Positions 43,905-54,190 of a stretch of DNA of 64,000 nucleotides are shown one piece after another. The notes beneath the pieces are model-generated. The model was not told where the DNA came from and ran no database searches. It saw only the letters and a program-made list of their open reading frames with translations. The number at the start of each line of letters is the position of its first letter. Positions within the stretch are counted from its first letter, which is position 1. Both the position numbers and the translations under genes were made by a program. The DNA is taken from NCBI RefSeq assembly GCF_026151205.1, contig NC_087079.1, forward strand, positions 7,738,635 through 7,802,634, read 5' to 3'. Source of the stretch: Bolinopsis microptera (Eukaryota > Ctenophora > Tentaculata > Lobata > Bolinopsidae).

Positions 43905-44820
43905 TTGGAGGACTTCGACGCTTCGACGCGCCGCGCAAACTAGCATTCTTGCTTCGATCGTTGCTCTGCTTCACAGAGCAACGATCTCAATGGATTGACA
44001 TTGTCAATCAAACCTCGCTTATATTTCGAAGCAGATACTGAATATTTTTGTATCATATTTTTGTATTATATTTTTTGTGTCCGATGCAGCGATTTATTAG
44101 ATTGCCAAACTGTACTTGTAAGGGTAAATTCACATATTACGTAGAGGGGTTCCAAATGATTACGCTAGTTATAGTGTAATTTTTACACAATAGTTATGAG
44201 TTAAAATGATAACAGAGGAGGGAGGGGGTCAAAAATTGGCCCAAAAGTGATTACGTAATATGTGAACAACTTTTAGTGTGTAGCAATAAAATAAACCGCT
44301 CCTACTAAATCGCTTGCCCAAATTTTAAGAAAATTCTTGTGAAATGGCCCTTTAGGCATGAAAGTGATCTGGATCGGTGTATTTTTGGACGCTGATTCCG
44401 AATCACCCCCCATGACGTAGGGTTAAAATGCTTCCCTGGAGAGTTATAGGCAATAAACCGTTTTGGTCACGTGACAGGCTAGTAAAACGTGAATTCGATT
44501 ATTTAGGGCTCGGGTTAGGGTTAGGGTTACCTGAGGACCCCAGGCTATTATGTTCATTAAATTAAGATTTGGCGGAATGACAGGCTGAGCGCGGCCCAGT
44601 AAGGTTAGGGTTGTGATAAAGATTATGGATAGCTTCGGGGTTATGGTTAGGGTTAGGGTTGGGATTAGGGTTTATGTAAAACCGTTTTGTACGGCTGCAA
44701 AACCAAAAAAACCAAAGTCACGTGAACCAAAGGAGCGCGATTGACGATGGTCGATTCTTGCTTCGATGCGAAGCAAGAATGCTAGTTTGCGCGGCGCTTC
44801 AAAGCGGCGAAGTCCTCCAA
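43905..44820. mobile_element. 0.9-kb TIR element with telomere-like tracts
   Basis: The ends are inverted: TTGGAGGACTTCG at 43905 and its complement at 44808-44820, with homology continuing through GCGCCGCGCAAACTAGCATTC and TTGCTTCGAT for about 55 bp. Inside are a hairpin (GATCGTTGCTCTG and its complement near 43957-43987) and GGGTTAGGGTTAGGGTTA runs (44509-44530, 44646-44672). No transposase. Confidence 0.65.
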
Positions 44821-46524
44821 CTTATATTTATTATGATATCCCTTCCCTGAGCTGAGATCGCTAGCGTGTAACTAGAAGCAGTATATGCAAATTAACATAG
44901 GTGATAGGTGATGGGCAATATGAAATTACAAATCTTACTTTATCCCATCACCCATCACCCATGGACTTATCAATTAAGGGCTGGTGGTTACTCTATCCAA
45001 TGCCCTTGCGCTTGCAGTAGCGCCTTTTCTTGATTTGTGAAACAAGCGCGCCCGCAGCGGCGCGAAAGCACATGGTTAGGTGAAGGCTAGTAGTGGTGGT
45101 GTCATCGTTTGTCTTAATTGACGATGTCAATTCATCGCAGCTCGGCGCGGCACAGTAGCTCATCTCGCCGATCTGTCGCGGTGAGAAGCCTCATTGAGTG
45201 CGCGGCGCTGCACAGTAACGCATCGCGCTACAACGTTTGTCGTACTCAAAACGTTTCGCGGTTGCGAATGCCGGCCATCGAAAAATCTTTTTACTTTGTT
45301 TTTAACCATTATATTATAAAGTATGACTAATCGGATATATAGGGCCTGTCGTGATATCATGGATCGCTTAGGTTCCACCAGGATCTGGTAGTCCTCATAA
45401 TTCTGCGGCCTCTATGTGTCGTCATCTCGCACAACTCCGAAAAACCGTTGTGAGTTTGGCATGTGAAAATTTGCAGCCTTCCAGACATCGATTGGGTTAA
45501 CGAGTTGTCGTACGTCACCTCAAGATCGGGTGACAGGGGGCTGAACAGGCCAGAACCCAATTGATTGGGTCTGAGGTCACGTGATTATGAGCCTGAGGTC
45601 ACGTGACTATGACGTCACCAGAGCTCGTTCTCCGTTTCCCGCTCTTTGGACCAGGTGAGCTTGCATGCTTGTGAAAGTGGGTGTAAGTACAGCTGTACTG
45701 TAGTTACATCCAATTACCCCTAATAGAACGAAGATTTATTTTCTGACAGAAAGCTAGAAATTTACCAAAATATCGACTTTGTTCAAAATTTATTTTGATG
45801 ACCACTCCTGACCTAAAATTGCACGAGAAATCGATTAAACTTGGTTTCAGAACTCAACAATGCTTCCTTATGCCTTAAAATCCATTTTTATCGATACAAT
45901 AAACATTTTGATCCTGTGGATTAATTAGTAACAGGTAACAAATGCACAGAAAAAACCACCGCACTTACACTGCATTCTTAACGGGTCGATTTCGAGTGAC
46001 CAATAATCGTCGTGATGATATTTATACGTCATGCGTTCCTGATCATCATCAGCAATCAAGAGACAGGAGCGGCGATTGCTTTAAATCAACGGTTTACGTT
46101 ATTTTTGTGAATTCGACCCCTGTTTTAACGGTTATCACACTTTGTAATTGAATGTATTGAGGATAGCTTTACAAATAAGAGGATCAGTAAATAAAATTGC
46201 CACAAGTGTTTCTCTCACTCACTTTCGATAAGATACAATGAAAATTCTTACTTAACCATAAGATTCGGAATTTTTCAACCGTTGAAGAATATCGCAATTT
46301 TATAAAATGTAAGTTCAATTTTTACAAAAAATCAACGAATCGTATGAAATTCCATCAGCAGTTAGTTCTTCTGCTTTTTCGTTTCCTGTCTGTGCTCTGC
46401 GACAGCAATTTGTTGCCCAGACTTCCTATCCTCCCCTACCACTTTCTTACCACAGGTTGACATAAGGGGGGGGAGGGGGGGGGTGACATGTCTCCAATGT
46501 CTCCCGCACCTTATCTTTTCGAAA

Positions 46525-46735
46525 AAGACAAAGACATTGGAGACATTGGAGACATTGGAGACACAGCTTTTGGAGACATTGGAGACATTGGGGACATTGG
46601 GGACACTGGGGACATTAGAGACACAGCTTTTGGAGACATTTGGGACATTGGGGACATTGGAGACATTGGGGACATTATAGGGACATAAAATGGATATTAG
46701 GGGCATTGGAGACATTGGAGACACAGCTTTTGGAG
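46525..46735 (+). repeat. 9-bp array GACATTGGA
   Basis: Tandem GACATTGGA/GACATTGGG with ACACAGCTTTTG interruptions every five to seven units, at the left edge of the MULE core. Confidence 0.9.
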
Positions 46736-48041
46736 CCTCCTCCTCCTCCTCCTCCTCCTCCTCCTCCTCCTCCTCCTCCTCCTCCTCCTCCTCCTCCTCC
46801 TCCTCCTCCTCCTCCTCCTCCTCCTCCTCCTCCTCCTCCTTCTCCTCCTCCTCCTCAGTCCTCCTCAGTCGTTCTCCTCCTCGTCCTGAGTCCTCCTCCT
46901 GGGTCCTCCTCCTGGGTCCTCCTCCTCCTCTTCATCCTCCTCCTCTTCCTCCTCAATCATCAGTCCTCCTGATCCTCCTCAGTCCTCCTCCTCATCCTTC
47001 TGGTCAGTCCTCCTCCTCCTCCTCAGTCCTCATCATCATCCTCCTCTTCAGTCCTCCTCCTCCTGAGTCCTCTTCCTGAGTCCTCCTCCTCTTCCTGAGT
47101 CCTCCTCCTCCTAGGTCCTTCTCCTCCTCCTCCTCCTCAGTCCTTTTCCTCCTCCTCCTCATCCTCCTTCTTAGTCATCCTCCTCAGTCATCCTCCTCAG
47201 CCATCCTCCTCAGCCATCCTCCTCAGCCATCCTCCTCAGCCATCCTCCTCAGCCATCCTCCTCAGCCGTCCTCCTCAGCCATCCTCCTCAGTACTCCTCA
47301 GTCCTCCTCCTCAGTCCTCATCCTTCTCCTTAGTCCCCCTCCTCCTCCTATTCACTCCTCCTCCTCCTCCTCAGTTCTCCTGAGTCCTCCTCCTGAGTCC
47401 TCCTCCTGAGTCCTCCACCTGAGTCCTCCTCCTCCTAGGTCCTCCTCCTTCTCCTCCTCACTCCTCAGTCCTTCTCCTCCTCCTCCTCAGCCATCCTCCT
47501 CAGTCCTCCTCCTCCTCCTCAGTCCTCATCATCATCCTCCTCTTCAGTCCTCCTCCTCCTGGGTCCTCTTCCTCCTCTTCATCCTCCTCTTCTTCCTCCT
47601 CAGTCCTCCTCCTCATCCTTCTCCTCAGTCCTCATCCTCCTCCTCAGTCCTCCTCCTGGGTCTTCCTCCTCTTCATCCTCCTCAGTCCTCAGTCCTCCTC
47701 CTCAGTCCTCCTCCTCATCCTTCTCGTCAGTCTTCTGCATCCTCAGTCCTCCCCCAGTCCCCCTCCTCCTCCTCCTATTCAGTCCTCCTCCTCCTCAGTT
47801 CTCCTCAGTCCTCTTCCTTTTCAGTCCTCCTGAGTCCACCTCCTTCTCTTCCTCCTGAGTCCTCCTCCTGGGTCCTCATCCTCCTAGGTCCTCCTCCTTC
47901 TCCTTCTCCTCAGTCCTTCTCCTCCTCCTCCCTCTCAGTCATCCTCCTCAGTCATCCTCCTCAGCTATCCTCCTCAGTACTCCTCAGTCCTCCTCCTGAG
48001 TCCTCCTCCTCCTCCTCCTGAGTCCTCCTCCTAAGTCCTCC
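46736..48041 (+). repeat. 1.3-kb TCC-rich polypyrimidine tract
   Basis: Pure (TCC)n to about 46850, then CCTCCTCAGTCCTCCTCCTG-type units. Almost pure pyrimidine on the plus strand. Ser/Pro-rich open frames here are low-complexity artefacts. Confidence 0.95.
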
Positions 48042-49397
48042 TTTTATAAAATTGCGATATTCTTCAACGGTTGAAAAATTCCGAATCTTATGGTTAAGTA
48101 AGAATTTTCATTGTGTCTTATCGAAAGTGAGTGAGAGAAACACTTGTGGCAATTTTATTTACTGGTCCTCTTATTTGTAAAGCTATCCTCAATACATTCA
48201 ATTACAAAGTGTGATAACCGTTAAAACAGGGGTCGAATTCACAATAATAACGTAAACCGTTGATTTAAAGCAATTGCCGCTTTTGTCTCTTGATTGCTGA
48301 TGATGATCAGGAACGCATGACGTATAAATATCATCACGACGATTATTGGTCACTCGAAATCGACCCGTTAAGAATGCAATGTAAGTGCGGTGGTTTTTTC
48401 TGTGCATTTGTTACCTGTTACTAATTAATCCACAGGATCAAAATGTTTATTGTATCGATAAAAATGGATTTTAAGGCATAAGGAAGCATTGTTGAGTTCT
48501 GAAACCAAGTTTAATCGATTTCTCGTGCAATTTTAGGTCAGGAGTGGTCATCAAAATAAATTTTGAACAAAGTCGATATTTTGGTAAATTTCTAGCTTTC
48601 TGTCAGAAAATAAATCTTCGTTTTATTAGGGGTAATTGGATGTAACTACAGTACAGCTGTACTTACACCCACTTTCACAAGCATGCAAGCTCACCTGGTC
48701 CAAAGAGCGGGAAACGGAGAACGAGCTCTGGTGACGTCATAGTCACGTGACCTCAGGCTCATAATCACGTGACCTCAGACCCAATCAATTGGGTTCTGGC
48801 CTGTTCAGCCCCCTGTCACCCGATCTTGAGGTGACGTACGACAACTCGTTAACCCAATCGATGTCTGGAAGGCTGCAAATTTTCACATGCCAAACTCACA
48901 ACGGTTTTTCGGAGTTGTGCGAGATGACGACACATAGAGGCCGCAGAATTATGAGGACTACCAGATCCTGGTGGAACCTAAGCGATCCATGATATCACGA
49001 CAGGCCCTATCGGATATAATACTGGGTTCAAACAGTTCCCGAAACGAAAAAGCAAACATTTGATTTTTGTTTCGGCGACTGAATCGTCGATGGGCCGGCA
49101 AATATTTGTTGTCGAGTAGTGTTGAATACTCATATTAACATGATTATTGATTTAATTTAGAAATTGTATATAAATATCTTAGACCAAGTTTAATTGTCAA
49201 TGAAAATGCACCCCAGAGCTTGGCGCGCGCGGCCACTGTGATGTTAGCGGCTACAAAGTAAAATACAATTTTTAAGTAAAATACAATTTTTGTTTTCCAC
49301 AGAAGAATCAATACATATTGAATTATAAATTATCACTTCGAGATGGCCAGGCCTACTCTCATGCTGTCTATATGTGATGATTAATTCTGAAAAACTA

Positions 49398-49469
49398 GGG
49401 ACAACTGGGGAATGATCCCAGAACCTCGAGATTTCGCGTCTCTTGCTCTACCAATTGAGCTACTGACCC
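49398..49469 (-). repeat. tRNA-like sequence, copy 1
   Basis: On the minus strand the 72-nt sequence has acceptor GGGTCAG paired to TTGTCCC (one T-T mismatch), D arm GCTC/GAGC, a stem GAGA/TCTC around CGCGAAA and a T arm CTGGG/CCCAG. The A box TAGCTCAATTGG is canonical. Base 33 is G instead of U and the T loop ATCATTC is aberrant, so it is a tRNA-derived repeat or pseudogene. Confidence 0.6.
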
Positions 49470-49742
49470 TGATTCTCAGAGCGAAATCACCACTCATATA
49501 CAGCACAATTTCATGCTTTGTGTGGAATATCATTTATCAGTTATTTAGAATATATATTCGCATCTATCCACACTATATTTACATTACACGTACAACGTGA
49601 TATCGTTATCAGTGCAGTGTGTACAACACCAACTACACCGATCAATTGCCAATCTGCGAAACATTTAATTATTATTATCACATCGAGATGGCCAGGCCTA
49701 CTCTCATGCTGTCTATATGTGATGATTAATTCTGAAAAACTA

Positions 49743-49814
49743 GGGACAACTGGGGAATGATCCCAGAACCTCGAGATTTCGCGTCTCTTGCTCTACCAAT
49801 TGAGCTACTGACCC
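49743..49814 (-). repeat. tRNA-like sequence, copy 2
   Basis: Apparently identical to copy 1, 345 bp further on in the same orientation, with the same flanking sequence. Confidence 0.6.
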
Positions 49815-50091
49815 TGATTCTCAGAGCGAAATCACCACTCATATACAGCACAATTTCATGCTTTGTGTGGAATATCATTTATCAGTTATTTAGAAAATGT
49901 TTCGCAGATTGGCAATTGATCGGTGTAGTTGGTGTTGTACACACTGCACTGATAACGATATCACGTTGTACGTGTAATGTAAATATAGTGTGGATAGATG
50001 CGAATATATATTCTAAATAACTGATAAATGATATTCCACACAAAGCATGAAATTGTGCTGTATATGAGTGGTGATTTCGCTCTGAGAATCA

Positions 50092-50163
50092 GGGTCAGTA
50101 GCTCAATTGGTAGAGCAAGAGACGCGAAATCTCGAGGTTCTGGGATCATTCCCCAGTTGTCCC
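50092..50163 (+). repeat. tRNA-like sequence, copy 3
   Basis: Same 72-nt sequence in inverted orientation relative to copies 1 and 2. Confidence 0.6.
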
Positions 50164-50441
50164 TAGTTTTTCAGAATTAATCATCACATATAGACAGCAT
50201 GAGAGTAGGCCTGGCCATCTCGAAGTGATAATAATAATTAAATGTTTCGCAGATTGGCAATTGATCGGTGTAGTTGGTGTTGTACACACTGCACTGATAA
50301 CGATATCACGTTGTACGTGTAATGTAAATATAGTGTGGATAGATGCGAATATATATTCTAAATAACTGATAAATGATATTCCACACAAAGCATGAAATTG
50401 TGCTGTATATGAGTGGTGATTTCGCTCTGAGAATCGAATCA

Positions 50442-50513
50442 GGGTCAGTAGCTCAATTGGTAGAGCAAGAGACGCGAAATCTCGAGGTTCTGGGATCATT
50501 CCCCAGTTGTCCC
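50442..50513 (+). repeat. tRNA-like sequence, copy 4
   Basis: Same sequence, 350 bp after copy 3; the upstream flank has a five-base duplication (GAATCGAATC). Confidence 0.6.
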
Positions 50514-51305
50514 TAGTTTTTCAGAATTAATCATCACATATAGACAGCATGAGAGTAGGCCTGGCCATCTCGAAGTGATAATAATAATTAAATGTTTCGC
50601 AGATTGGCAATTGATCGGTGTAGTTGGTGTTGTACACACTGCACTGATAACGATATCACGTTGTACGTGTAATGTAAATATAGTGTGGATAGATGCGAAT
50701 ATATATTCTAAATAACTGAATTATAAATATCCAATAATTCCATTAATAATCATTTAAAGTTGATTTGTCATTTGTAAAATCAAAAACGAAAAGCCCTACG
50801 CTGAACGCGCTAACATCAAAGCCGCCGCGCGCGCCCAGTGCTGGGGTGCATTCTCATTAACAATTAAACTTGGTCAAAGATAGTTATATACAATTCCTAA
50901 ATTAAATCAATAATCATGTTAATATGAGTATTCAACACTACTCGACAACAAATATTTGCCGGCCCATCAACGATTCAGTCGCCGAAACAAAAATCAAATG
51001 TTTGCTTTTTCGTTTCGGGGACTGTTTGAACTCAGTACTATATCCGACTAATCACACTTTATAATGGTTAAAATACAAAGTAAAAAGATTTTCCTCGATG
51101 GGCCGGCATTCGCAACCGCGAAACGTTTTGAGTACGACAAACGATGACACCACCACCAGCCGTTAATTGATAAGTCCATGGGTGACGGGATAAAGTTAAA
51201 GTAAGATGTGTAATTTCATATTGCCTATCACCTATCACCTAAGTTACTTTGCATATACTGCTTCTAGTTACACGATAGCGATCTCAGTTCCCAATAACGT
51301 GTGAC

Positions 51306-51689
51306 CCAACAGAGGGGATTGTGGAAGGACACGTACATTTTTCATTAACACGTGCCCTGATTACCCCCTCCGTTGAGCTACTATACGAGGAACGTTGACC
51401 GCCAGTCTGTAGTCAGATCGTTAATAAATTATACTTTAAAATTGGTTGCCGGGTGATGGTGTCAGTGAGAGACGTTAAGTTAGGTGAACATTGGTACAAA
51501 AATATAATAATCTAGCAGTTTATCTCAAAGTTAAAATCACTATTTGTTAAAGTATACAAACAGTTCTATTCAAAAGAACAAAGTCCGAGAGCAGAGAGAA
51601 GATTTGGAGACTATACACGCATATGTGGGGTTTAAATTTGGTATTAGTAATTTTAGGGTTCGACCGAAAATGTTGGTCGGTTGGTTAAT
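51306..51689. other. Spacer between the composite palindrome and the RT relic
   Basis: Unassigned sequence with no supported ORF. Confidence 0.4.
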
Positions 51690-52654
51690 AGGGAGCAGTC
51701 ACTGTCATTAGAATTATCAGATAAGTCGACAAATCTGTCCAGAATCTCTACCAAAAAGCTAATACTATAATGAATTCTGTTTACAATTATATGAAATGCA
51801 ATCTTCTCCACATTAACATCAAGAAATGCTGTTACATTCACTTTACACCAGGAAGGAAGGATGTAACTAGTAGTAGTAGTGATAGTAATGATCTTATTTT
51901 AACGTTGAATAACACAGTCATTAAACGTGTTGATGAAACTAAATTCCTCGGCGTTATTATAGATAAAAACCTTAACTGGAAACCTCATACTGCATATCTT
52001 AGTTCTAAATTAAAGTGTGAAGTCGGTAAACTCTGCCGTATGAGAAGATTTATACCTAAAGAGCTGTATAATGACCTCTACCACACCCTCTTCGAATCTC
52101 ATCTAGGATATGGGATCTCAGTGTGGGGAGGCATATCGAACAATAGGCTTGAACCAATATTTAAAATTCAAAAAAAGTGCACTCGTATTCTATTTGGTGA
52201 TCAAGAGGCATACAGTAATAAGTTCAAAACATGTGCTAGAACCCGCCCAATTGGATCCCAAAAACTCGGAGCCGACTTCTATAAACGAGAATCAAGTAAA
52301 CCCCCTCTCAGCAGAAACAAAATACTCTGCGTGCATAATTTGTATAAGTACCACTGTCTACTTGAAATGTTTAAAATAATCAAACTTCACACTCCAATAC
52401 CGATGTACAATTTATTTCAAAAGTCACCCCGACGTGATAACTACTTTATTAACCCCGCTGCAACCAATTTGTTTGTATATAAAACCTCGAATATGTGGAA
52501 TAAATTCCTTAAACCTTCTAGTAAGATTGACTTCTCGTCCCCAATTGCACTTGTTAAAGGTCGCATTAAAACTATGCTACTCAATGCTCAAAAAGCTGTA
52601 AACACTGATGAATGGTCAGAACTCAACTTTGATGGAAATGACATGTGCCTATAA
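51690..52654 (+). pseudogene. 3' part of a non-LTR retrotransposon RT ORF
   Basis: From 51770 an open frame of 294 residues contains the end of an RT domain: CNLLHINIKKC (the N.KK motif), then VIKRVDETKFLGVIIDKNLN followed by W..H, a hallmark of Jockey/CR1-type elements, and the downstream thumb and connection (YHTLFESHLGYGISVWG, IFKIQKKCTRILFG). The polymerase motifs A to C are absent, so the copy is 5'-truncated. It reaches its natural stop at 52652-52654. Distinct from the RT at 2261-4200. No target duplication identified. Confidence 0.8.
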
Positions 52655-54190
52655 TTAAGAACACACAAACTAGTCCATATAGATTTCATACTACACACAC
52701 AAAATAACACACACAATACACACCTTAGTCAAACATAGAAACTATATATTCACGCATATAACACAAAACACTGATCAGCTCATCCGCTTTACACTAGTGT
52801 CTGGACTTGTCTGGAGTGTTCGTCTGGAACGTGGGACGGACTCACAAATATATTGTGTAAACGTAGCGCGCGAAACTTAAATATTGTATAACTCTATCAT
52901 TTCATTACCCAGCGTGATTTACCGCACCAGAATAATGAAATGAAGCCGCGCTATATCCGTGAACCTACAGTGACTTATATTTTATATTTTGTATCTCTTA
53001 CTACGTAACGCGAAATTAAGTTGTATCACACTCCCGGTTTTGGACCCCAATGTTAACCTTGCAGCAACTGTGTCAGCCCAATATACTCTAGAAGTATGAT
53101 CACACTTATTTTAATGAACAAAAGACCCATAATTAATATAATCAGATACTCGTCAACAGCAGCAGTTTCCTTACGTGTGATGTGTTGTCCTTCTCCTTTC
53201 TGTGTCCCCGTCGTTTTGTTTTGTGAAATGTATTGTAGTAGTGTTTTAATATTTAAATCGAACGCAACTCAATAGTTAATAATAACAAACACAAATACTA
53301 TTTTAAATAATTGATTAATATCGATTTATATACGAACCAAACATTAATTAATCTTTAATAACCTTTTATATATGTGTTAAACGATCCAGGGCATATCTAA
53401 AATTCGATAATGAACTTCATATATTATTAGTGCCGCGTGCTGATAAATATTCTGGGAATCAATCCACCCAATCGTGGCGATAACATATTTTTGTGCTTGG
53501 CCGGTTTTAGGTTTGAGTTTGTGCTCCAAAAGTGGTAAATCGGGTGCTAGTAAAGCTCTTGCAGGCAACTGGCTCCTTTTGCCAACTGCTTTTGGTTTAA
53601 GCGCTGACTCACATTTGGAACTGGCACTGGTATAATTGTAATATCCTACGAAGTCAGCATGCTATATTATTTTGCAAAACTCGTTTCATATCTTGACAAT
53701 ATTTAAAGTTTATGGTTTTAGGTTTAGGCGCGGCGCACGCACCGCTTATTATATATATATATATGTTATATATATGTTATAGATATGTTATAGCTCATTC
53801 AGCTTCTGTTTTCAGCGCTGTGTTGCTACACACTGTATAGCATGTGGGTCAAGCGCGGTGCCGCGCCTAAACAGCAAAAGAGTTATTTATTTTAAAATTT
53901 ATTTTTGTATCTCAAAAATGATGTATTAAGTTTTTAATATGACGAAGAATTAAAGCTATTTCCGTACAGCCTAAGTGCTAAGCATGCTCGTTAGAAAAAC
54001 TATGAACAATGAACATAACATGCTAGCTTTCTTTATTTTGTAAGTCGCGTCGGCTGACATCTTGGGTTGTACTGGATGTAACAAGTTTATTATCGGATGT
54101 CTACTTATATTTATTATGATATCGTTATTCATTGTAATGGCAATAAAATTTAAATTTTGTTTTACTTAAAATTTTGTTTTACTTAAATTT
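52655..54190. other. Non-coding stretch after the RT relic
   Basis: Likely 3' flank of the element followed by AT-rich spacer, with a TATATATA run near 53750-53785 and two GGCGCGGC/GCGCCTAAAC words around it (53726, 53860). No gene. Confidence 0.5.

Larger units (their letters stand above)
45340..49009. mobile_element. Mutator-like long-TIR (foldback) element
   Basis: Terminal inverted repeats of about 967 bp (45340-46306 and 48043-49009) begin TAGGGCCTGTCGTGATATC and are near identical. They are flanked by the exact 9-bp direct repeat TCGGATATA at 45331-45339 and 49010-49018. The outer element's other arm carries the uninterrupted target (TCGGATATAGTACTGAG near 51040, other strand), which shows the empty site. 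Long TIRs with 9-bp duplications are typical of MULEs. No transposase is inside; the core is repeat DNA, so it is non-autonomous. Short ORFs repeated in both arms are not credible genes. Confidence 0.8.
49330..50720. repeat. Inverted tandem repeat of a unit of about 345 bp with a tRNA-like core
   Basis: Two units on the minus strand face two on the plus strand. Shared flanks include ATGGCCAGGCCTACTCTCAT and ATTGCCAATCTGCGAAACAT. The symmetry axis lies near 49890. Units appear nearly identical. Confidence 0.8.
44850..51305. mobile_element. Composite palindromic element (outer pair)
   Basis: The outer left arm (about 44850-45339) is matched inverted by about 51030-51300 (shared strings GTAACTAGAAGCAGTATATG, TCATCGTTTGTCGTACTCAA). 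The left arm has about 200 extra bases around 45000-45230. A second inverted pair, 49019-49230 and 50830-51030, belongs to the same outer element (TTGTTTCGGCGACTGAATCG). A Mutator-like insertion (45340-49009) splits the left side, and tRNA-like repeats fill the centre. Ends are approximate. Confidence 0.7.

Noticed and set aside
45118-46151. Short ORFs at 45118, 45357 and 45942 that recur inverted at 48198 and 48789
   Set aside because: They recur only because the arms are inverted repeats; no recognised product.
46640-47079. Poly-Pro and poly-Ser open frames
   Set aside because: Translations of the TCC tract in the MULE core.
49412-50499. Repeated MIPEPRDFASLALP-type ORFs
   Set aside because: They are translations across the antisense of the tRNA-like sequence and its flanks.
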